Counted from the stretch's first letter, positions 16,166 to 26,717 are shown. The stretch: DNA of 64,000 nucleotides from Lysobacter sp. Root916 (GCF_001429785.1 NZ_LMJF01000001.1:61152-125151); one strand, 5' to 3'. Made by a program: numbers and translations. Notes: a model not told the origin generated them from the letters alone.

Positions 16166-17455
16166 ATGCAACGCACGCTCGCCGACTGGCTGTCCCATAT
16201 CGAACGCATCCACCCCAAGTCCATCGACATGGGGCTGGAACGCATCCGCGCCGTGGCCGCGCGCCTGGGCTTGAAACGCCCGGCGCGCAAGGTGATCACG
16301 GTCGGCGGCACCAACGGCAAGGGCTCCACGGTGGCCTTCATCGAGGCGATCGCGCGCGCCGCCGGCAAGCGCGTCGGCGCCTACACCTCGCCGCACCTGC
16401 TGGCCTACAACGAGCGCGTGCGCATCGACGGCCGCGACGCCGACGACGCGGCGTTGATAGCGGCGTTCGAGGCGATCGAGGCCGCGCGCCTGGACGGCGA
16501 CGAGATCGCGCTGACCTATTTCGAGTACGGCACCCTGGCCGCGTTGTGGCTGTTCGAGCGCGCCAAGCTCGACCTGGCCATCCTCGAGGTCGGCCTGGGC
16601 GGGCGCCTGGACGCGACCAACCTGGTCGATCCCGACGTGGCGGTGATCACCACCGTCGATCTGGACCACCAGGACTATCTGGGCGACGACCGCGAGAGCA
16701 TCGGCTACGAGAAGGCCGGCATCGCGCGCGGCTGGAAGCCGCTGGTGCTGGGCGACGACGATCCGCCGTCCAGCGTGCTGCGCCACGCCTACGCGATCGG
16801 TGCCTCGGCCGTGCGCGCGAACTGCGATTTCTTCTTCGAGCCGCTGCCGGCCCAGATCGACGCCGAGCCGCAATGGCGTTGGCGCGAAGTCGGCTACCGC
16901 GCCGATCTGCCGATGCCGCGGCTGTCGGCGCCGGCGCAGTTGCGCAACGCCGCGGTCGCGATCGCCGCGCTGCGCGCGTTGGGCGGCGCGCCGAGCAAGT
17001 CCCAGATCGCCGAGGGCGTGGCGCGTGCGCACGTGCCGGGCCGCCTGCAACGGTTCGAGCGCGACGGCGTGGAGGTGCTGGTGGATGTCGGCCACAACCC
17101 GCAGGCCGCGCGCGAGCTCGCGGCCTGGCTGGCGGCCGCACCCGCCGCGGGCCGCGTGCGCGCGGTGTTCGCCGCGCTCGCCGACAAGGACGCTGCCGGC
17201 GTGGTCGCGGCGCTGGCCGAAGGCGTGGACGAATGGCATCTGGCCGGTCTGGCCGACAGCGGCCCGCGTGGTCTCGACGTGGACGCGTTCGCGCAGCGTC
17301 TGCAAGGCGGCGCGGCGGGCGAGGGCGAGCGTCATCCGGACGTCGCCGCCGCATTGAGCGCCGCACTCGCGCGCGCCGAAAGCGGTGATCGCATCCTGGT
17401 GTTCGGCTCCTTCCACACCGCCGCCGCCGCGCTGGAGTTTCTGAGCGCTCGCTGA
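16166..17455 (+). CDS. folC: bifunctional dihydrofolate/folylpolyglutamate synthase
   Basis: This Mur-ligase-family enzyme joins glutamate to dihydropteroate and adds further glutamates to folates, using ATP. It has 429 residues. The P-loop is GTNGKGST (residues 48-55). Other family blocks are SPHLLAYNERV, FEYGTLAALW, EVGLGGRLDATN and DVGHNPQAA. ATG at 16166 fits the family; a GACAAT -10-like box lies only six bases upstream, so the messenger may be leaderless. In many proteobacteria folC is followed directly by the SPOR-domain gene, cvpA and purF; here these lie 13.2 kb away, beyond the multicopper oxidase operon. Confidence 0.96.
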   Translation: MQRTLADWLSHIERIHPKSIDMGLERIRAVAARLGLKRPARKVITVGGTNGKGSTVAFIEAIARAAGKRVGAYTSPHLLAYNERVRIDGRDADDAALIAAFEAIEAARLDGDEIALTYFEYGTLAALWLFERAKLDLAILEVGLGGRLDATNLVDPDVAVITTVDLDHQDYLGDDRESIGYEKAGIARGWKPLVLGDDDPPSSVLRHAYAIGASAVRANCDFFFEPLPAQIDAEPQWRWREVGYRADLPMPRLSAPAQLRNAAVAIAALRALGGAPSKSQIAEGVARAHVPGRLQRFERDGVEVLVDVGHNPQAARELAAWLAAAPAAGRVRAVFAALADKDAAGVVAALAEGVDEWHLAGLADSGPRGLDVDAFAQRLQGGAAGEGERHPDVAAALSAALARAESGDRILVFGSFHTAAAALEFLSAR

Positions 17456-17831
17456 GGTCGGCTGCGGCGGTGTAGCCGAGTCGGCTGGTGCGGTCTTCGC
17501 AGCCGCACATCGATGCTGTGCTGCGTCATGGCGGACGGTTCTTGCAGGCGAAATTCGCCGAAAATGGCTCAAATCACGTGCGAATTGCATAATTTCTGTG
17601 CCCTAAACAAGCGCCCAGACACCGTCGTCGCGTTCGCTGGATTTCGCGACCGCACTGTGGGGTAATCGGGCCGTAGCGTGCGTCTGGCCCATCGGGAGTG
17701 CGGCCAGGGATCTGGAATCGATCCGTTATCGACGCGAAGGGGCTAGTGACCATCGGTCGTGTTCCGCACGGAAGCATCACGAGGGCAGGCGCCTAGTCGG
17801 CCCGCGATCGCACGCGACTGAGGGAACAGTT
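17456..17831. other. intergenic region upstream of the multicopper oxidase operon
   Basis: This 376-base region has no gene. A relatively A/T-rich patch at about 17545-17610 contains CATAAT at 17588-17593, a possible -10 for the operon, but no good -35. Such a promoter would give a leader of about 230 bases. No sigma-54 site with correct spacing and no clear operator palindrome was found. The ribosome site AGGGA lies six bases before the oxidase ATG. Confidence 0.4.
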
Positions 17832-20800
17832 ATGGCCTGCAGAATGTGGTTGGCGTTCGTGTCCACGGTCTTGTTGTTCGCCGTGTCGTCGCCGGCGATT
17901 GCGCAGCCGCGCACAGGCGGCCCCGTGGCGACCTCGCCGACCAAGCCCGGCGCGCCGACGCAGATCGGTTGCAGCGACAAGACCCTGACCGCGCACGTGG
18001 TCGCGATAGATCACCCCATGGTGTTCAACCGGATCGGCGCCCAGAACGTCAACTGGATGATGTATGCGCTGCGCCACGACGTGATCGAGCGCTCTTCGGC
18101 CTACCCCTTGGACTACACCAAGCAGGGCGAAACCCTGTTCGCGTCGGTGAAGGAGAAAAGCAACAGCCGCGGCATCGCCTTGCGTCCCGACCTGCGGCCG
18201 CGACCGCTGGTGCTGCGGGTGGCGGCCGGCGAGTACCTGCTAGTGCGGTTCACCAACCTGCTCGAGCTCAAGAATCTGCAGCCGGGCGGTTCGGGCTCGA
18301 CCAACAGCGGGCCGTTCAATTCCGAGCCCGATCCCTTGCCCGGCGTGGATCATCCGCTCGAGCACGCGGCCAAGGACGCGCCCGGCGGCGACGTGATCTA
18401 CAACATCGACGACCAGGTCGCCAGCCGCAGCGTCGGCTTCCATCCGCAGGGCCTGGAGCCCGCGCCGTTCATCGACAGCGACAGTTCTTACGTCGGCGGC
18501 AACGCCGATAGCCTGGTCAAGCCCGGCGAAAGCCGCGACTACTGTTTCCATGCCCCCGCCGAGGGCGCGTTCCTGGTGTCCAACCCCGGCGCGGCCTTCG
18601 GCGGCGAAGGCTCGGCCGGCAACAGCGGCGTCGGCCTGTTCGGCACGATCGCGGTGCAGCCGCGCGGCGCCAGCTTCTATCGCGCCCAGGTCACGGAAGA
18701 GGAAATGCGGCTGGCGACCAAGGGCACGACGCCGACCGGGCAGCCCATCATCGACTACGAGGCGCTTTACCCCAACGATTGCGCTCAAAACGGCATCTGG
18801 TGCCGCGAAGGCAAGGCCGGTCAGCCGATCCTCAACATGGTCGCGCAGGGCGACCGCATCGCCACGTTCGAGGAAATCTACTACCCGCGTCGCCTGGCTC
18901 ACGCCGACACCAACGCCATCGTGATGGGCACCGGTAGCGACGGCCGTTTCAGCGCCGATACCTATCCCTTGGAAAAGGCCGGGCGCCGCAATCCTTCGCT
19001 GCCCAACCGGCTGGAGCCGTTCCGCGAGTTCGTTTCCGTCTACCACGACGAAAACGCCGCGACCCAGGCCTTTCCGTACTTCTTCGAGCACCCGGAGCTG
19101 GGGCATACCCTGCACGGCGTGCGCGACGCCTTCATGATCAACTACGGTTCGGGCGGCATCGGCGCGGAGATCATCGCCAACCGCCTGCAGGCCGGGCCGA
19201 TGCAGGATTGCATCGACTGCGCCTACGAGGAGTTCTTCCTGTCCTCGTTCGCGGTGGGCGATCCGGCGATGCTGGTCGACAGGCCGGTCAATCTGGCGAT
19301 CGGCCGTTGCCAGCCCGAGTTCGTCGAGGCGCGCAAGCGCAAGGAACTGGGCCAGTCCTACGACCAGAGCCATGAAGATGGCTTTCAGAAGCACTGCGAC
19401 TGGAAGGGTATGGGCGCTGCGGCGATCGCGCAGAAGGCCTATTACCCGCACGATCCGGCCAATGTGCATCACAGCTACATCGGCGATTTCGTCAAGTTCC
19501 GCAACGTGCATGCGGGCAAGGAACAGCACGTGTTCCACCTGCACAACCATCAGTGGCTGTTCAACCCCAACGACGACAACTCCAACTACATCGACGCGCA
19601 GGGCGTGGGTCCGGGTTCGGGCTATACCTACGAAATCGCATTCGGCGGTTCCGGCAACCGCAACAAGACCGTCGGCGATGCGGTGTTCCACTGCCACTTC
19701 TATCCGCATTTCGCCCAGGGCATGTGGTACATGTGGCGCAACCACGACGTCATGGAAACCGGCACGCCGCTCGCGGTCAGTCAGACCGGCAGCCTGTACC
19801 ACGACAAGCCCTATGCCTTGATGGACGGTGAGCCGGCGAGTAAGGCGCGCGCGCTGCCCGACGGCGAGATCGTCGCCGGCACGCCGATCCCGGCGGTGGT
19901 GCCGCTGCCGGGCAAGGCGCTGCCGCCGATGCCCGCCGCCGTCAGCGTGGCGCCCAAGCAGACCGGCCTGGGATCCAAGGCGGTGCTCGACGGCGTGTTC
20001 GACAGCAAGACCACCAATCCCGGCTATCCGTTCTGGATCGCCGGCGTGACCGAGCACTCGCGCTGGTCGTCTTCGATCGGCCATCGCCCGACCACGCCGC
20101 CGCTGGACATGAGCGCCAGCGCCGGCGGTTTCGACGGCGGTCTGCCGCGGCATGCCCTGGCCGGCTACGCCGAGGGTGGCAAGGACGAGTCCAAGCTGAC
20201 CCGGCTGACCGCGGAAAAGCATCTCAAGCAGACCAAGCCGATCTACTTCGACGAGACCGGCACCGATCTGGAAAAAGTGGCGATGAAGTTCCATGCCACG
20301 CGCGAGCACCCGAGCCATCGCTACGACCGCAACGGCGTGACCTCCGCCGCCGCGTTCGTGGTCAACGGCGCCCCGGCGGTGCCGGGCGCGCCTTACAACG
20401 AACCCTGCATCGACGATCGCGGCAAACTGCTGACCGCGGGCGACGCCAGCGGCGAGTTCTTCGGCGGCGCCACGTTCGACGCGATGATCAAAGTCGGCGA
20501 CGCGCTGCCCGGCGGGATCCAGTACGGCGCCAAGAATCCGCGCGTGTACAAGGGCGCCAACATCCAGCTCGACGTGGTGTTCAACAAGGTCGGCTATCAC
20601 TACCCGCAGCAGCGCATCCTGACCCTGTGGGACGACGTGGTGCCGACGCTGGACAACAAGCGGCCGCCGGAGCCGCTGGTGCTGCGTATGAACACGTTCG
20701 ATTGCGCCATGTATCAGCACACCAACCTGGTGCCCAAGGATTTCTACGCCGACGACTATCAGATCACCACGCCCACCGATGTGATCGGGCAGCACATCCA

Positions 20801-23800
20801 TCTGCCGAAATGGGACCTGACCTCGGCCGACGGCAGCGCGAACGGCTGGAACTACGAGGACGGTACTTTCTCGCCCGGCGCCGTGCGCGAGCGCGTCTAC
20901 GCGATCAATCAATGGAACGCGGCCCAGGCCAAGGCCGGCAAGCCGGTGGTGCCGAAGCCGGACGGCAGTACCACGCCGCTGGTGCCGGAGCCTCATCCGT
21001 ATTTCGGCGCGCTCAGCGGCCATCAATTGGCCGATTGCCGCGCCAAATGGCTCAGCGTGGGCGGCGACTTCGAGTCCTTCGAAAAAAACTGGGGCGCCTA
21101 CCCGAAGGCTTGCGACTGGTTGGGCGCGCGCACCACCTTGCAGCGCTGGTTCTCCGACCCGCTGATCAACGCCGCCGGCGTGCATCGCGGGCTGGGCATC
21201 ACTTTCACCCACGATCACCTCGGCCCGTCCACGCACCAGCAATTGGGCCTGTACGCGACCATGCTGACCGAGCCGCCGGGGTCGGAGTGGCGCCACAACG
21301 AGACCGGCGTGCTGTTGGGTTCGCGTAAGGCCGGCGCCCTGTTCGGCGCCAACAGCGACGGCGGCCCGACCAGCTGGCAGGCGACGATCACCGGGCCCAA
21401 GAGCGGCCGCATCGACGTCGACAAGGACGGTCGCGACGACGCCCACCGCGAATTCTTCCTGCAATTCGGCGATTTCCAGCACGCCTACCAGAAGGGCGTC
21501 TACGTCGGCGTCACCGCCAAGGGGGTGCCGTACAAGTACGACGCCAGCGCCACGGTCGGCCCGCAGCACTATCGTCAGGCGATCCACCCGTCGGTGCGCA
21601 AACCGGCCAGTACCGTGCGCGACATCGTCAAATACGATTCGCATTGCCCGGGTGGCGAGGGCTCGCAGACCCTGCCCGGCGCGGTGTACTCGGCCCAGGG
21701 CAAGGTGCCGCGCCCGTGTCCGGAGGCCATCTCGGCCGACGACGTCGGCATGATGGTGGTCAACTACCGCAACGAGCCGGTCGGCGCGCGCGTGTACGAC
21801 CCCAACAGCAAGAGTCAGGCCGCCGGCTACGCGGGCGATCTGTCCTATGCCTTCCAGACCCGCACCGATCGCAGATGGAGCGACCTCAACAGCCAACTGG
21901 GCAACACGCCGTATCCGGCGCTGACCAACCACGTGCTCAAGGGCGACCCGTTCACGCCCATCATGCGCGCGTATTCGGGCGACCTGATCCGGGTCAAGGT
22001 CCAGGCCGGTTCGCACGAGCACGAACACAACGCGACCATCAACGGACTGACCTGGTTGCAGGGCGGCTCCGGTTTCGGTCAGGCGCCGCACTCGGGCTGG
22101 CGCGGTTCCCAGAACGCCGGATTGTCGGAGCAGTTCACCTTCGCGACGCGGATCACCGACTACGCGACGATCAACAACCTCACCGACCGCCTGTACGCCA
22201 TCGACAGCAGTCAGGACGGCTTGTGGAGCGGCGTGTGGGGGGTGCTGCGCAGCGGCAACCGCCGCGACTCGCGCAGCGACGTCCTGCATACCCTGCCCAG
22301 CAATCCGCGCCCGACGCTGTTGCGGCCCGGGCTGGGGCTGGTGCGGTACAACGACTGTCCGTCCGACGCCCCGCTGCGCATCTACCGGGTCGCGGCGGTG
22401 TTGGCCAATCAGGCCCTGGACAAGCCCAGCAGCACCAGCTTCCCGTCCGGCAGCGCCAGTGGCCTGAACGGCAGCGGCGGGACCTTGGTCTACAACCCGC
22501 GCACCACCGCGATCACGATCGCGGCGGTCGACGAAAAGGGCAATCCGACCGGTCTCAGGCATAGCTACGGCACCGGTCCGCTGCACGACCCGACCGCGGT
22601 GATGTTCGTGCGCGAAGAGGATCTGGATGCGCGCGGCAAACTGCGCGCGGGCGTGCCGGTGGAGCCGTTGGTGTTGCGTGCGGGCGCGGGCGAATGCGTG
22701 CAGGTGGTGTTGAGCAACCGTCTGCCGCGCAACCGCTTGCTGCGTTCGACCAGCCCGATGCCGGACCTGGACGGTTACAGCTCGCTGTCGGGCATCGTGC
22801 CGCGGGACCCGGGCTCGACGACGTCCGACATGACCACCTTCAACAACAACCATTTGCGCCCGTCGAACCGCATCGGCCTGCATCCGCAGATGGTCCATTA
22901 CGACGTCCAGGCCTACGACGGCAGCGCGGTCGGCGTGAACAAGACCTCGCTGGCCGAGCCAGGCACGTCCTATGTCTACCAGTGGTACGCCGGCCAGCTC
23001 GAGACGGTGGCTTCGGCCGAGCAATGCCCGGCCGAAGCGCTGAGCGCCGACTATGCCGAGCTGAGCGTGTTCCCGGAAAATCCGACCTTGCGGCCGCTCA
23101 ATCAGATCTACGACGCACCCGCCTTCGACCGTATCGCCAGCAGCCTGATCGCCGACACCGTCAGCAGCGAAAGCCGCAGCATTTCGCCCGAAGCGCCCGA
23201 GGTGAGCAAGGTCAGCGCCGAGCTGCGGGCCTTGCCGAGCGTCGCGGCCTGTCTCGAAACCGTGCCCAGCGCGGAGACGGCGGCCAAGATGGGTGCGTCC
23301 CGCGATGACGAGCAATTGGCGTCGCTCGAGTCGCTGCGCGATCCCAGCGGCAGCGCCGCCGTCGCCGACGACCCGGTCGACGAAGCGCCGTTGATCGTGG
23401 ATCCGCAAGCCAAGGCGCAACTGGTCTACGACCGTTCCGCGCGCTTGCAGGCGCGTCAGACCTGCGTTGGCGCGCAGGTCGGGCGCGATATGCAGGCATC
23501 GATCTACGACCATCTGGTCAAGGACTCCGACGCCGCCGAACTGCTGCAACCGCCGCCGGCCGAACGGCAGAGTCTCGGCACCGCGCAGGCCCAGGCGACG
23601 GCGCCGGAAACCTTGGAGTCGCGCGCGCAGGCGTTGTCGCAAAAGTTGACCGCGAGTTTCCTCTACCAATTGCCCGAAGCCGACGACGACGGCGATTTCG
23701 CCGCCGCCTTCGCCTGGCGCGACGAGGTCTATCCGGCGTTGAGCGCGGATACCACCCGCCTGGCGGCCTTGGGCGGGCGCTGCCGATTCGTTCCGGTCGA

Positions 23801-24776
23801 GTTCGGCGGCAGCAACCTCTCGCCGCCCGACCGTATCAAGCAGGGCCAGAAGGCCGCGGTCGGCGCGCTGATCGTCGAGCCGCAGGGTTCGCGCTGGTCC
23901 GAGTACCGGGACGACGCCGCGATCGACCGCCAGAACCCCGGCGCCACCCAGCAGAACCGGCGCGCCACGCGCGCGTCGGCGACGGTGACCTATCCGGTGG
24001 CCGGCGGCCTTCGACCGATCTATCGCGGCATGCGCGACATGGCGATCGTGCATCAGAAGGGGCTCAACTTCCGCTATGCGAAGGGCGATGCGGTCGCCAA
24101 CCTGGCGGCCGAGCGCGAGGACCTGCAATCGCCCAATCTGACCGCGCCGGAGGACGCGCACGATTCCGGTCACATGGCGATCAACTACGGCAGCGAGCCG
24201 CTGTGGTTCCGCTTCGGTCTGGCGCCGGATGCGCCATTCGGGCGCCTGGGCTTCGGCGGCGTGGACCATGCCTGGCAGGCATTCTCGAATCAGTGCTGCG
24301 ACAACGGCGGCAGCGCGGCCACCGCGCAAGCTTCCGTGGGCGAGCCCTACGTGCCGATCATGCTCACCAGTCCGGGCGCGGAGACGCGCTTGCGGGTGCT
24401 GATGCCGACCGGCGTCGGCCGCGCGACCACCTTCAGCCAGCACGGACATGCGTGGCCGCGCGACCCCTACCTGGCCGAGAACGTCGACGCCGCGCGACTG
24501 CCCGTGGGCGGTTCGGCCAATACCTGGGGAATCGCGGCGAAATGCATCGGCGACAATCCGCTGCAGATGGCGCTGGGCGGGCAGGAGAGCGTGAGTCCGA
24601 TGGCGCATTTCGACGTCGTGCTGGCGTCGGCGGGCGGCAAGGATAGAACCACCGGCGATTTCCTGTGGCGCGACATGGGCGGGTTCGGTATCAGCAACGG
24701 CTTGTGGGGCGTGCTGCGAGTTTCAGAAAAATCCAAGCTGCAGTCCGCCTTGCCCCTGCGCGAAAGTTGCTTATGA
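17832..24776 (+). CDS. giant exported multicopper oxidase, MnxG/MofA manganese-oxidase type
   Basis: A 2314-residue exported multi-cupredoxin protein with a signal peptide cut after AIA (residue 24). All four classical copper motifs are seen, but in permuted order. Motif 3 is HVFHLHNH (H566-H573) and motif 4 is HCHFYPHFAQGM (H620, C621, H622, H626, M631), giving type 1 and trinuclear ligands. Motif 1 is QHIHLPKW (H988, H990) and motif 2 is THDHLGPSTHQQLGLYA (H1127, H1129). Extra His clusters occur at HEHEH (1395-1399), HPQMVH (1684-1689) and QHGH (2204-2206). The blocks around GFHPQG (residue 204) and GLHPQM (1684) look like an internal duplication. An EF-hand-like loop DVDKDGRDD starts at 1195. 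Size, permutation and neighbours fit the Mn(II)-oxidase class, though other substrates are possible. Its stop overlaps the next start (ATGA). Confidence 0.9.
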   Translation: MACRMWLAFVSTVLLFAVSSPAIAQPRTGGPVATSPTKPGAPTQIGCSDKTLTAHVVAIDHPMVFNRIGAQNVNWMMYALRHDVIERSSAYPLDYTKQGETLFASVKEKSNSRGIALRPDLRPRPLVLRVAAGEYLLVRFTNLLELKNLQPGGSGSTNSGPFNSEPDPLPGVDHPLEHAAKDAPGGDVIYNIDDQVASRSVGFHPQGLEPAPFIDSDSSYVGGNADSLVKPGESRDYCFHAPAEGAFLVSNPGAAFGGEGSAGNSGVGLFGTIAVQPRGASFYRAQVTEEEMRLATKGTTPTGQPIIDYEALYPNDCAQNGIWCREGKAGQPILNMVAQGDRIATFEEIYYPRRLAHADTNAIVMGTGSDGRFSADTYPLEKAGRRNPSLPNRLEPFREFVSVYHDENAATQAFPYFFEHPELGHTLHGVRDAFMINYGSGGIGAEIIANRLQAGPMQDCIDCAYEEFFLSSFAVGDPAMLVDRPVNLAIGRCQPEFVEARKRKELGQSYDQSHEDGFQKHCDWKGMGAAAIAQKAYYPHDPANVHHSYIGDFVKFRNVHAGKEQHVFHLHNHQWLFNPNDDNSNYIDAQGVGPGSGYTYEIAFGGSGNRNKTVGDAVFHCHFYPHFAQGMWYMWRNHDVMETGTPLAVSQTGSLYHDKPYALMDGEPASKARALPDGEIVAGTPIPAVVPLPGKALPPMPAAVSVAPKQTGLGSKAVLDGVFDSKTTNPGYPFWIAGVTEHSRWSSSIGHRPTTPPLDMSASAGGFDGGLPRHALAGYAEGGKDESKLTRLTAEKHLKQTKPIYFDETGTDLEKVAMKFHATREHPSHRYDRNGVTSAAAFVVNGAPAVPGAPYNEPCIDDRGKLLTAGDASGEFFGGATFDAMIKVGDALPGGIQYGAKNPRVYKGANIQLDVVFNKVGYHYPQQRILTLWDDVVPTLDNKRPPEPLVLRMNTFDCAMYQHTNLVPKDFYADDYQITTPTDVIGQHIHLPKWDLTSADGSANGWNYEDGTFSPGAVRERVYAINQWNAAQAKAGKPVVPKPDGSTTPLVPEPHPYFGALSGHQLADCRAKWLSVGGDFESFEKNWGAYPKACDWLGARTTLQRWFSDPLINAAGVHRGLGITFTHDHLGPSTHQQLGLYATMLTEPPGSEWRHNETGVLLGSRKAGALFGANSDGGPTSWQATITGPKSGRIDVDKDGRDDAHREFFLQFGDFQHAYQKGVYVGVTAKGVPYKYDASATVGPQHYRQAIHPSVRKPASTVRDIVKYDSHCPGGEGSQTLPGAVYSAQGKVPRPCPEAISADDVGMMVVNYRNEPVGARVYDPNSKSQAAGYAGDLSYAFQTRTDRRWSDLNSQLGNTPYPALTNHVLKGDPFTPIMRAYSGDLIRVKVQAGSHEHEHNATINGLTWLQGGSGFGQAPHSGWRGSQNAGLSEQFTFATRITDYATINNLTDRLYAIDSSQDGLWSGVWGVLRSGNRRDSRSDVLHTLPSNPRPTLLRPGLGLVRYNDCPSDAPLRIYRVAAVLANQALDKPSSTSFPSGSASGLNGSGGTLVYNPRTTAITIAAVDEKGNPTGLRHSYGTGPLHDPTAVMFVREEDLDARGKLRAGVPVEPLVLRAGAGECVQVVLSNRLPRNRLLRSTSPMPDLDGYSSLSGIVPRDPGSTTSDMTTFNNNHLRPSNRIGLHPQMVHYDVQAYDGSAVGVNKTSLAEPGTSYVYQWYAGQLETVASAEQCPAEALSADYAELSVFPENPTLRPLNQIYDAPAFDRIASSLIADTVSSESRSISPEAPEVSKVSAELRALPSVAACLETVPSAETAAKMGASRDDEQLASLESLRDPSGSAAVADDPVDEAPLIVDPQAKAQLVYDRSARLQARQTCVGAQVGRDMQASIYDHLVKDSDAAELLQPPPAERQSLGTAQAQATAPETLESRAQALSQKLTASFLYQLPEADDDGDFAAAFAWRDEVYPALSADTTRLAALGGRCRFVPVEFGGSNLSPPDRIKQGQKAAVGALIVEPQGSRWSEYRDDAAIDRQNPGATQQNRRATRASATVTYPVAGGLRPIYRGMRDMAIVHQKGLNFRYAKGDAVANLAAEREDLQSPNLTAPEDAHDSGHMAINYGSEPLWFRFGLAPDAPFGRLGFGGVDHAWQAFSNQCCDNGGSAATAQASVGEPYVPIMLTSPGAETRLRVLMPTGVGRATTFSQHGHAWPRDPYLAENVDAARLPVGGSANTWGIAAKCIGDNPLQMALGGQESVSPMAHFDVVLASAGGKDRTTGDFLWRDMGGFGISNGLWGVLRVSEKSKLQSALPLRESCL

Positions 24777-26695
24777 GGAGAGTCCGCGGAAGGGGCTGGC
24801 GGTACGCGCTGGCCCTGTTGTTGTGCTCCTCGGCGCAGGCGGCCGAGCCTTACCTCGACCGCAGCCTGGAGAGCGAGGGCCTGTCGTTGCGGGTGCGGAT
24901 CGAACCCGAGCCGACGGAGGGGTCGCCGACCGGCGCCGGCCCGCGTCGCGGCATCGCGGCCGCGGCCGCGCCCAAGGCAGGCGACACCGTGCGCCTGAGC
25001 ATCGACATCGAACGCCTCGCCGACGGCGAGGCGCTGTCCAATCTGGGCATCGGCGCCTGGCTGGACCGGGAGACCTCGGTGATGTCCGGCGCGGTACCCG
25101 CCTGCGGTCAGCGGGTCTCGGCGATTCTCGGCGGCGGCCTGATGCAGCGCCCGCTGGTGGATCTCACCGGTTACTACGTGCTCACGCTGGATGCCGAGGG
25201 CAGCGTCTCGGCGCTCGATCCGGCGGTCCAGTTCGCCGGCCGAACCAGCCTGTACGCCGCGGTGCAACTGGGCGGGGTGCCGTTCGATTGGGTCAAGAGC
25301 GGCGACGACCGCTGGCTGTTCGTGGCGCTGCCCGAACGCCGGCAGGTGGCGGTGGTGGATCTGCAAACCTTCAAGATCCGCCAACGCATCGATCTGCCTG
25401 GGAAGCCCACGCGCCTGGCGCTGCAGCCCGACGGCCAGGTCCTGTGGGTGGCGCAGCGCGGCGAGGCCGGCGGCGAAGGCGAGCGCATCGATCTTATCGC
25501 GGTCGGCGACGGCCGCCGCGTCGGCGGCATGGCGCTCGCGCCCGGACATCACGAAATCGCCTTCAGCGACGAAGGGCGCTACGGCTATGTCAGCAGCCGC
25601 GATACAGGCACCGTGTCGGTCATCGACAACGCGTCCGGCCAGCGCCTGCGCGAGGTCGAGCTGGGCGGCCAATTGCTGTCGCTGGCGTATCTGCCCGGGC
25701 AGTCGAGCCTGTGGGCGATCGACGGCGAGCGCGGCGTGGTGCATCGCCTGAACGCACAGGGCGCGCAGATCGACCGCATCGCGCTCGAGCCCGGCCTGGG
25801 GCCGGCGCGTGCGACGCCGGACGGCCGTTACGTGCTGATCGTCAATCCTTCGCAGCATCGTCTGCACGTGCTCGACGCCGCCGATGGCGCGGTGCTGCAT
25901 TCGCCGACGATCTCCGGGCGGCCCTACGATCTGTTCTTCAGCCGCAACTACGTCTATGTACGTTCGCTCGACATCGAGCAGTTGGCGATGATCGGCTTGT
26001 CCACCCTGGGCGATGCGCCGGTGCTGCAGTACATCCCGGTCGGTGCCAAGGGGATCGGCGCCACCCCCGCGTTGCCGGTCGCTTCCAGCATGAGCGAGAA
26101 CATGGAAGGCGCGGGCGCCTTCATCGCCGCGCCCGGCGAGCGCACTGTCTACCACTACATGGAAGGCATGAACGCGCCCGACAGCGGTATCCGCACCTAC
26201 GGCCATACGCCGTTGGCGGTGGCGATCAGTCGGCGCGGCCTGCGCGAAACCGGGCGCGGTCGTTACACCACGAGCTTCAAAGTGCCTTCGCAAGGGCGCA
26301 TGGTGCTGGCGCTGGCGACCGAATCGCCGCGCGTGCGCGAATGCCTGGCCTGGACGGTCGCCGCTGGCGCGCCGGCGAAGGAGGCCGCGTGGTCGCTGCA
26401 ATGGCTGGAGCAACCGGCAGGCGGGGTGCGCCGCGGCCAAGCGGTCGAATTCCTGGTGCGACTGAGCGCGGCGCGCGGCGCGCAGGTACCGGATCCTGCC
26501 CGGTTCTCGGCCTGGGTCGTGTCCGGCGGCGGCGGTATCGCCCAGCAATGGCCCTTGTTGCCGACCGCGCGCGCCGGCGAGTACCGGATTTCCGGCCGGG
26601 TCGACGCGCCCGGCGGTTACTACGTGCACGTGCGCGACGCCGCGGGGTCGGCGACGCGTCTGTCGGCGTTGCCGGCATCGTTGATCGTGGAGTGA
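24773..26695 (+). CDS. secreted YVTN-type beta-propeller protein (640 aa)
   Basis: The ATG overlaps the oxidase stop codon, so translation is coupled. A twin-Arg-rich but Sec-type signal peptide ends AQAAE. An N-terminal beta domain, about residues 25-160, resembles an Ig- or FixH-like fold. It is followed by a propeller with YVTN-like repeats: DDRWLFVALPERRQVAVVDL, GRYGYVSSRDTGTVSVIDN, then DGRYVLIVNPSQHRLHVLD. A C-terminal beta domain ends PGGYYVHVRDAAGSATR. No copper-ligand motif is obvious. In this operon it may serve as a scaffold, a substrate-delivery partner or an assembly partner for the oxidase; its role is not known. Confidence 0.8.
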   Translation: MRRVRGRGWRYALALLLCSSAQAAEPYLDRSLESEGLSLRVRIEPEPTEGSPTGAGPRRGIAAAAAPKAGDTVRLSIDIERLADGEALSNLGIGAWLDRETSVMSGAVPACGQRVSAILGGGLMQRPLVDLTGYYVLTLDAEGSVSALDPAVQFAGRTSLYAAVQLGGVPFDWVKSGDDRWLFVALPERRQVAVVDLQTFKIRQRIDLPGKPTRLALQPDGQVLWVAQRGEAGGEGERIDLIAVGDGRRVGGMALAPGHHEIAFSDEGRYGYVSSRDTGTVSVIDNASGQRLREVELGGQLLSLAYLPGQSSLWAIDGERGVVHRLNAQGAQIDRIALEPGLGPARATPDGRYVLIVNPSQHRLHVLDAADGAVLHSPTISGRPYDLFFSRNYVYVRSLDIEQLAMIGLSTLGDAPVLQYIPVGAKGIGATPALPVASSMSENMEGAGAFIAAPGERTVYHYMEGMNAPDSGIRTYGHTPLAVAISRRGLRETGRGRYTTSFKVPSQGRMVLALATESPRVRECLAWTVAAGAPAKEAAWSLQWLEQPAGGVRRGQAVEFLVRLSAARGAQVPDPARFSAWVVSGGGGIAQQWPLLPTARAGEYRISGRVDAPGGYYVHVRDAAGSATRLSALPASLIVE

Positions 26696-26717
26696 GCGAT
26701 ATGCGAGGAAACACCGA

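Noticed and set aside
17530-17550. A sigma-54 promoter for the oxidase operon
   Set aside because: TGGCGG and TTGCAG are present but the spacing is two bases too long.
18240-24608. A 2122-codon open frame on the minus strand, inside the oxidase gene
   Set aside because: It is the antisense shadow of a very GC-rich real gene. It is Arg/His/Val-rich with no domain, signal or ribosome site, and the plus strand has full copper-oxidase motifs.
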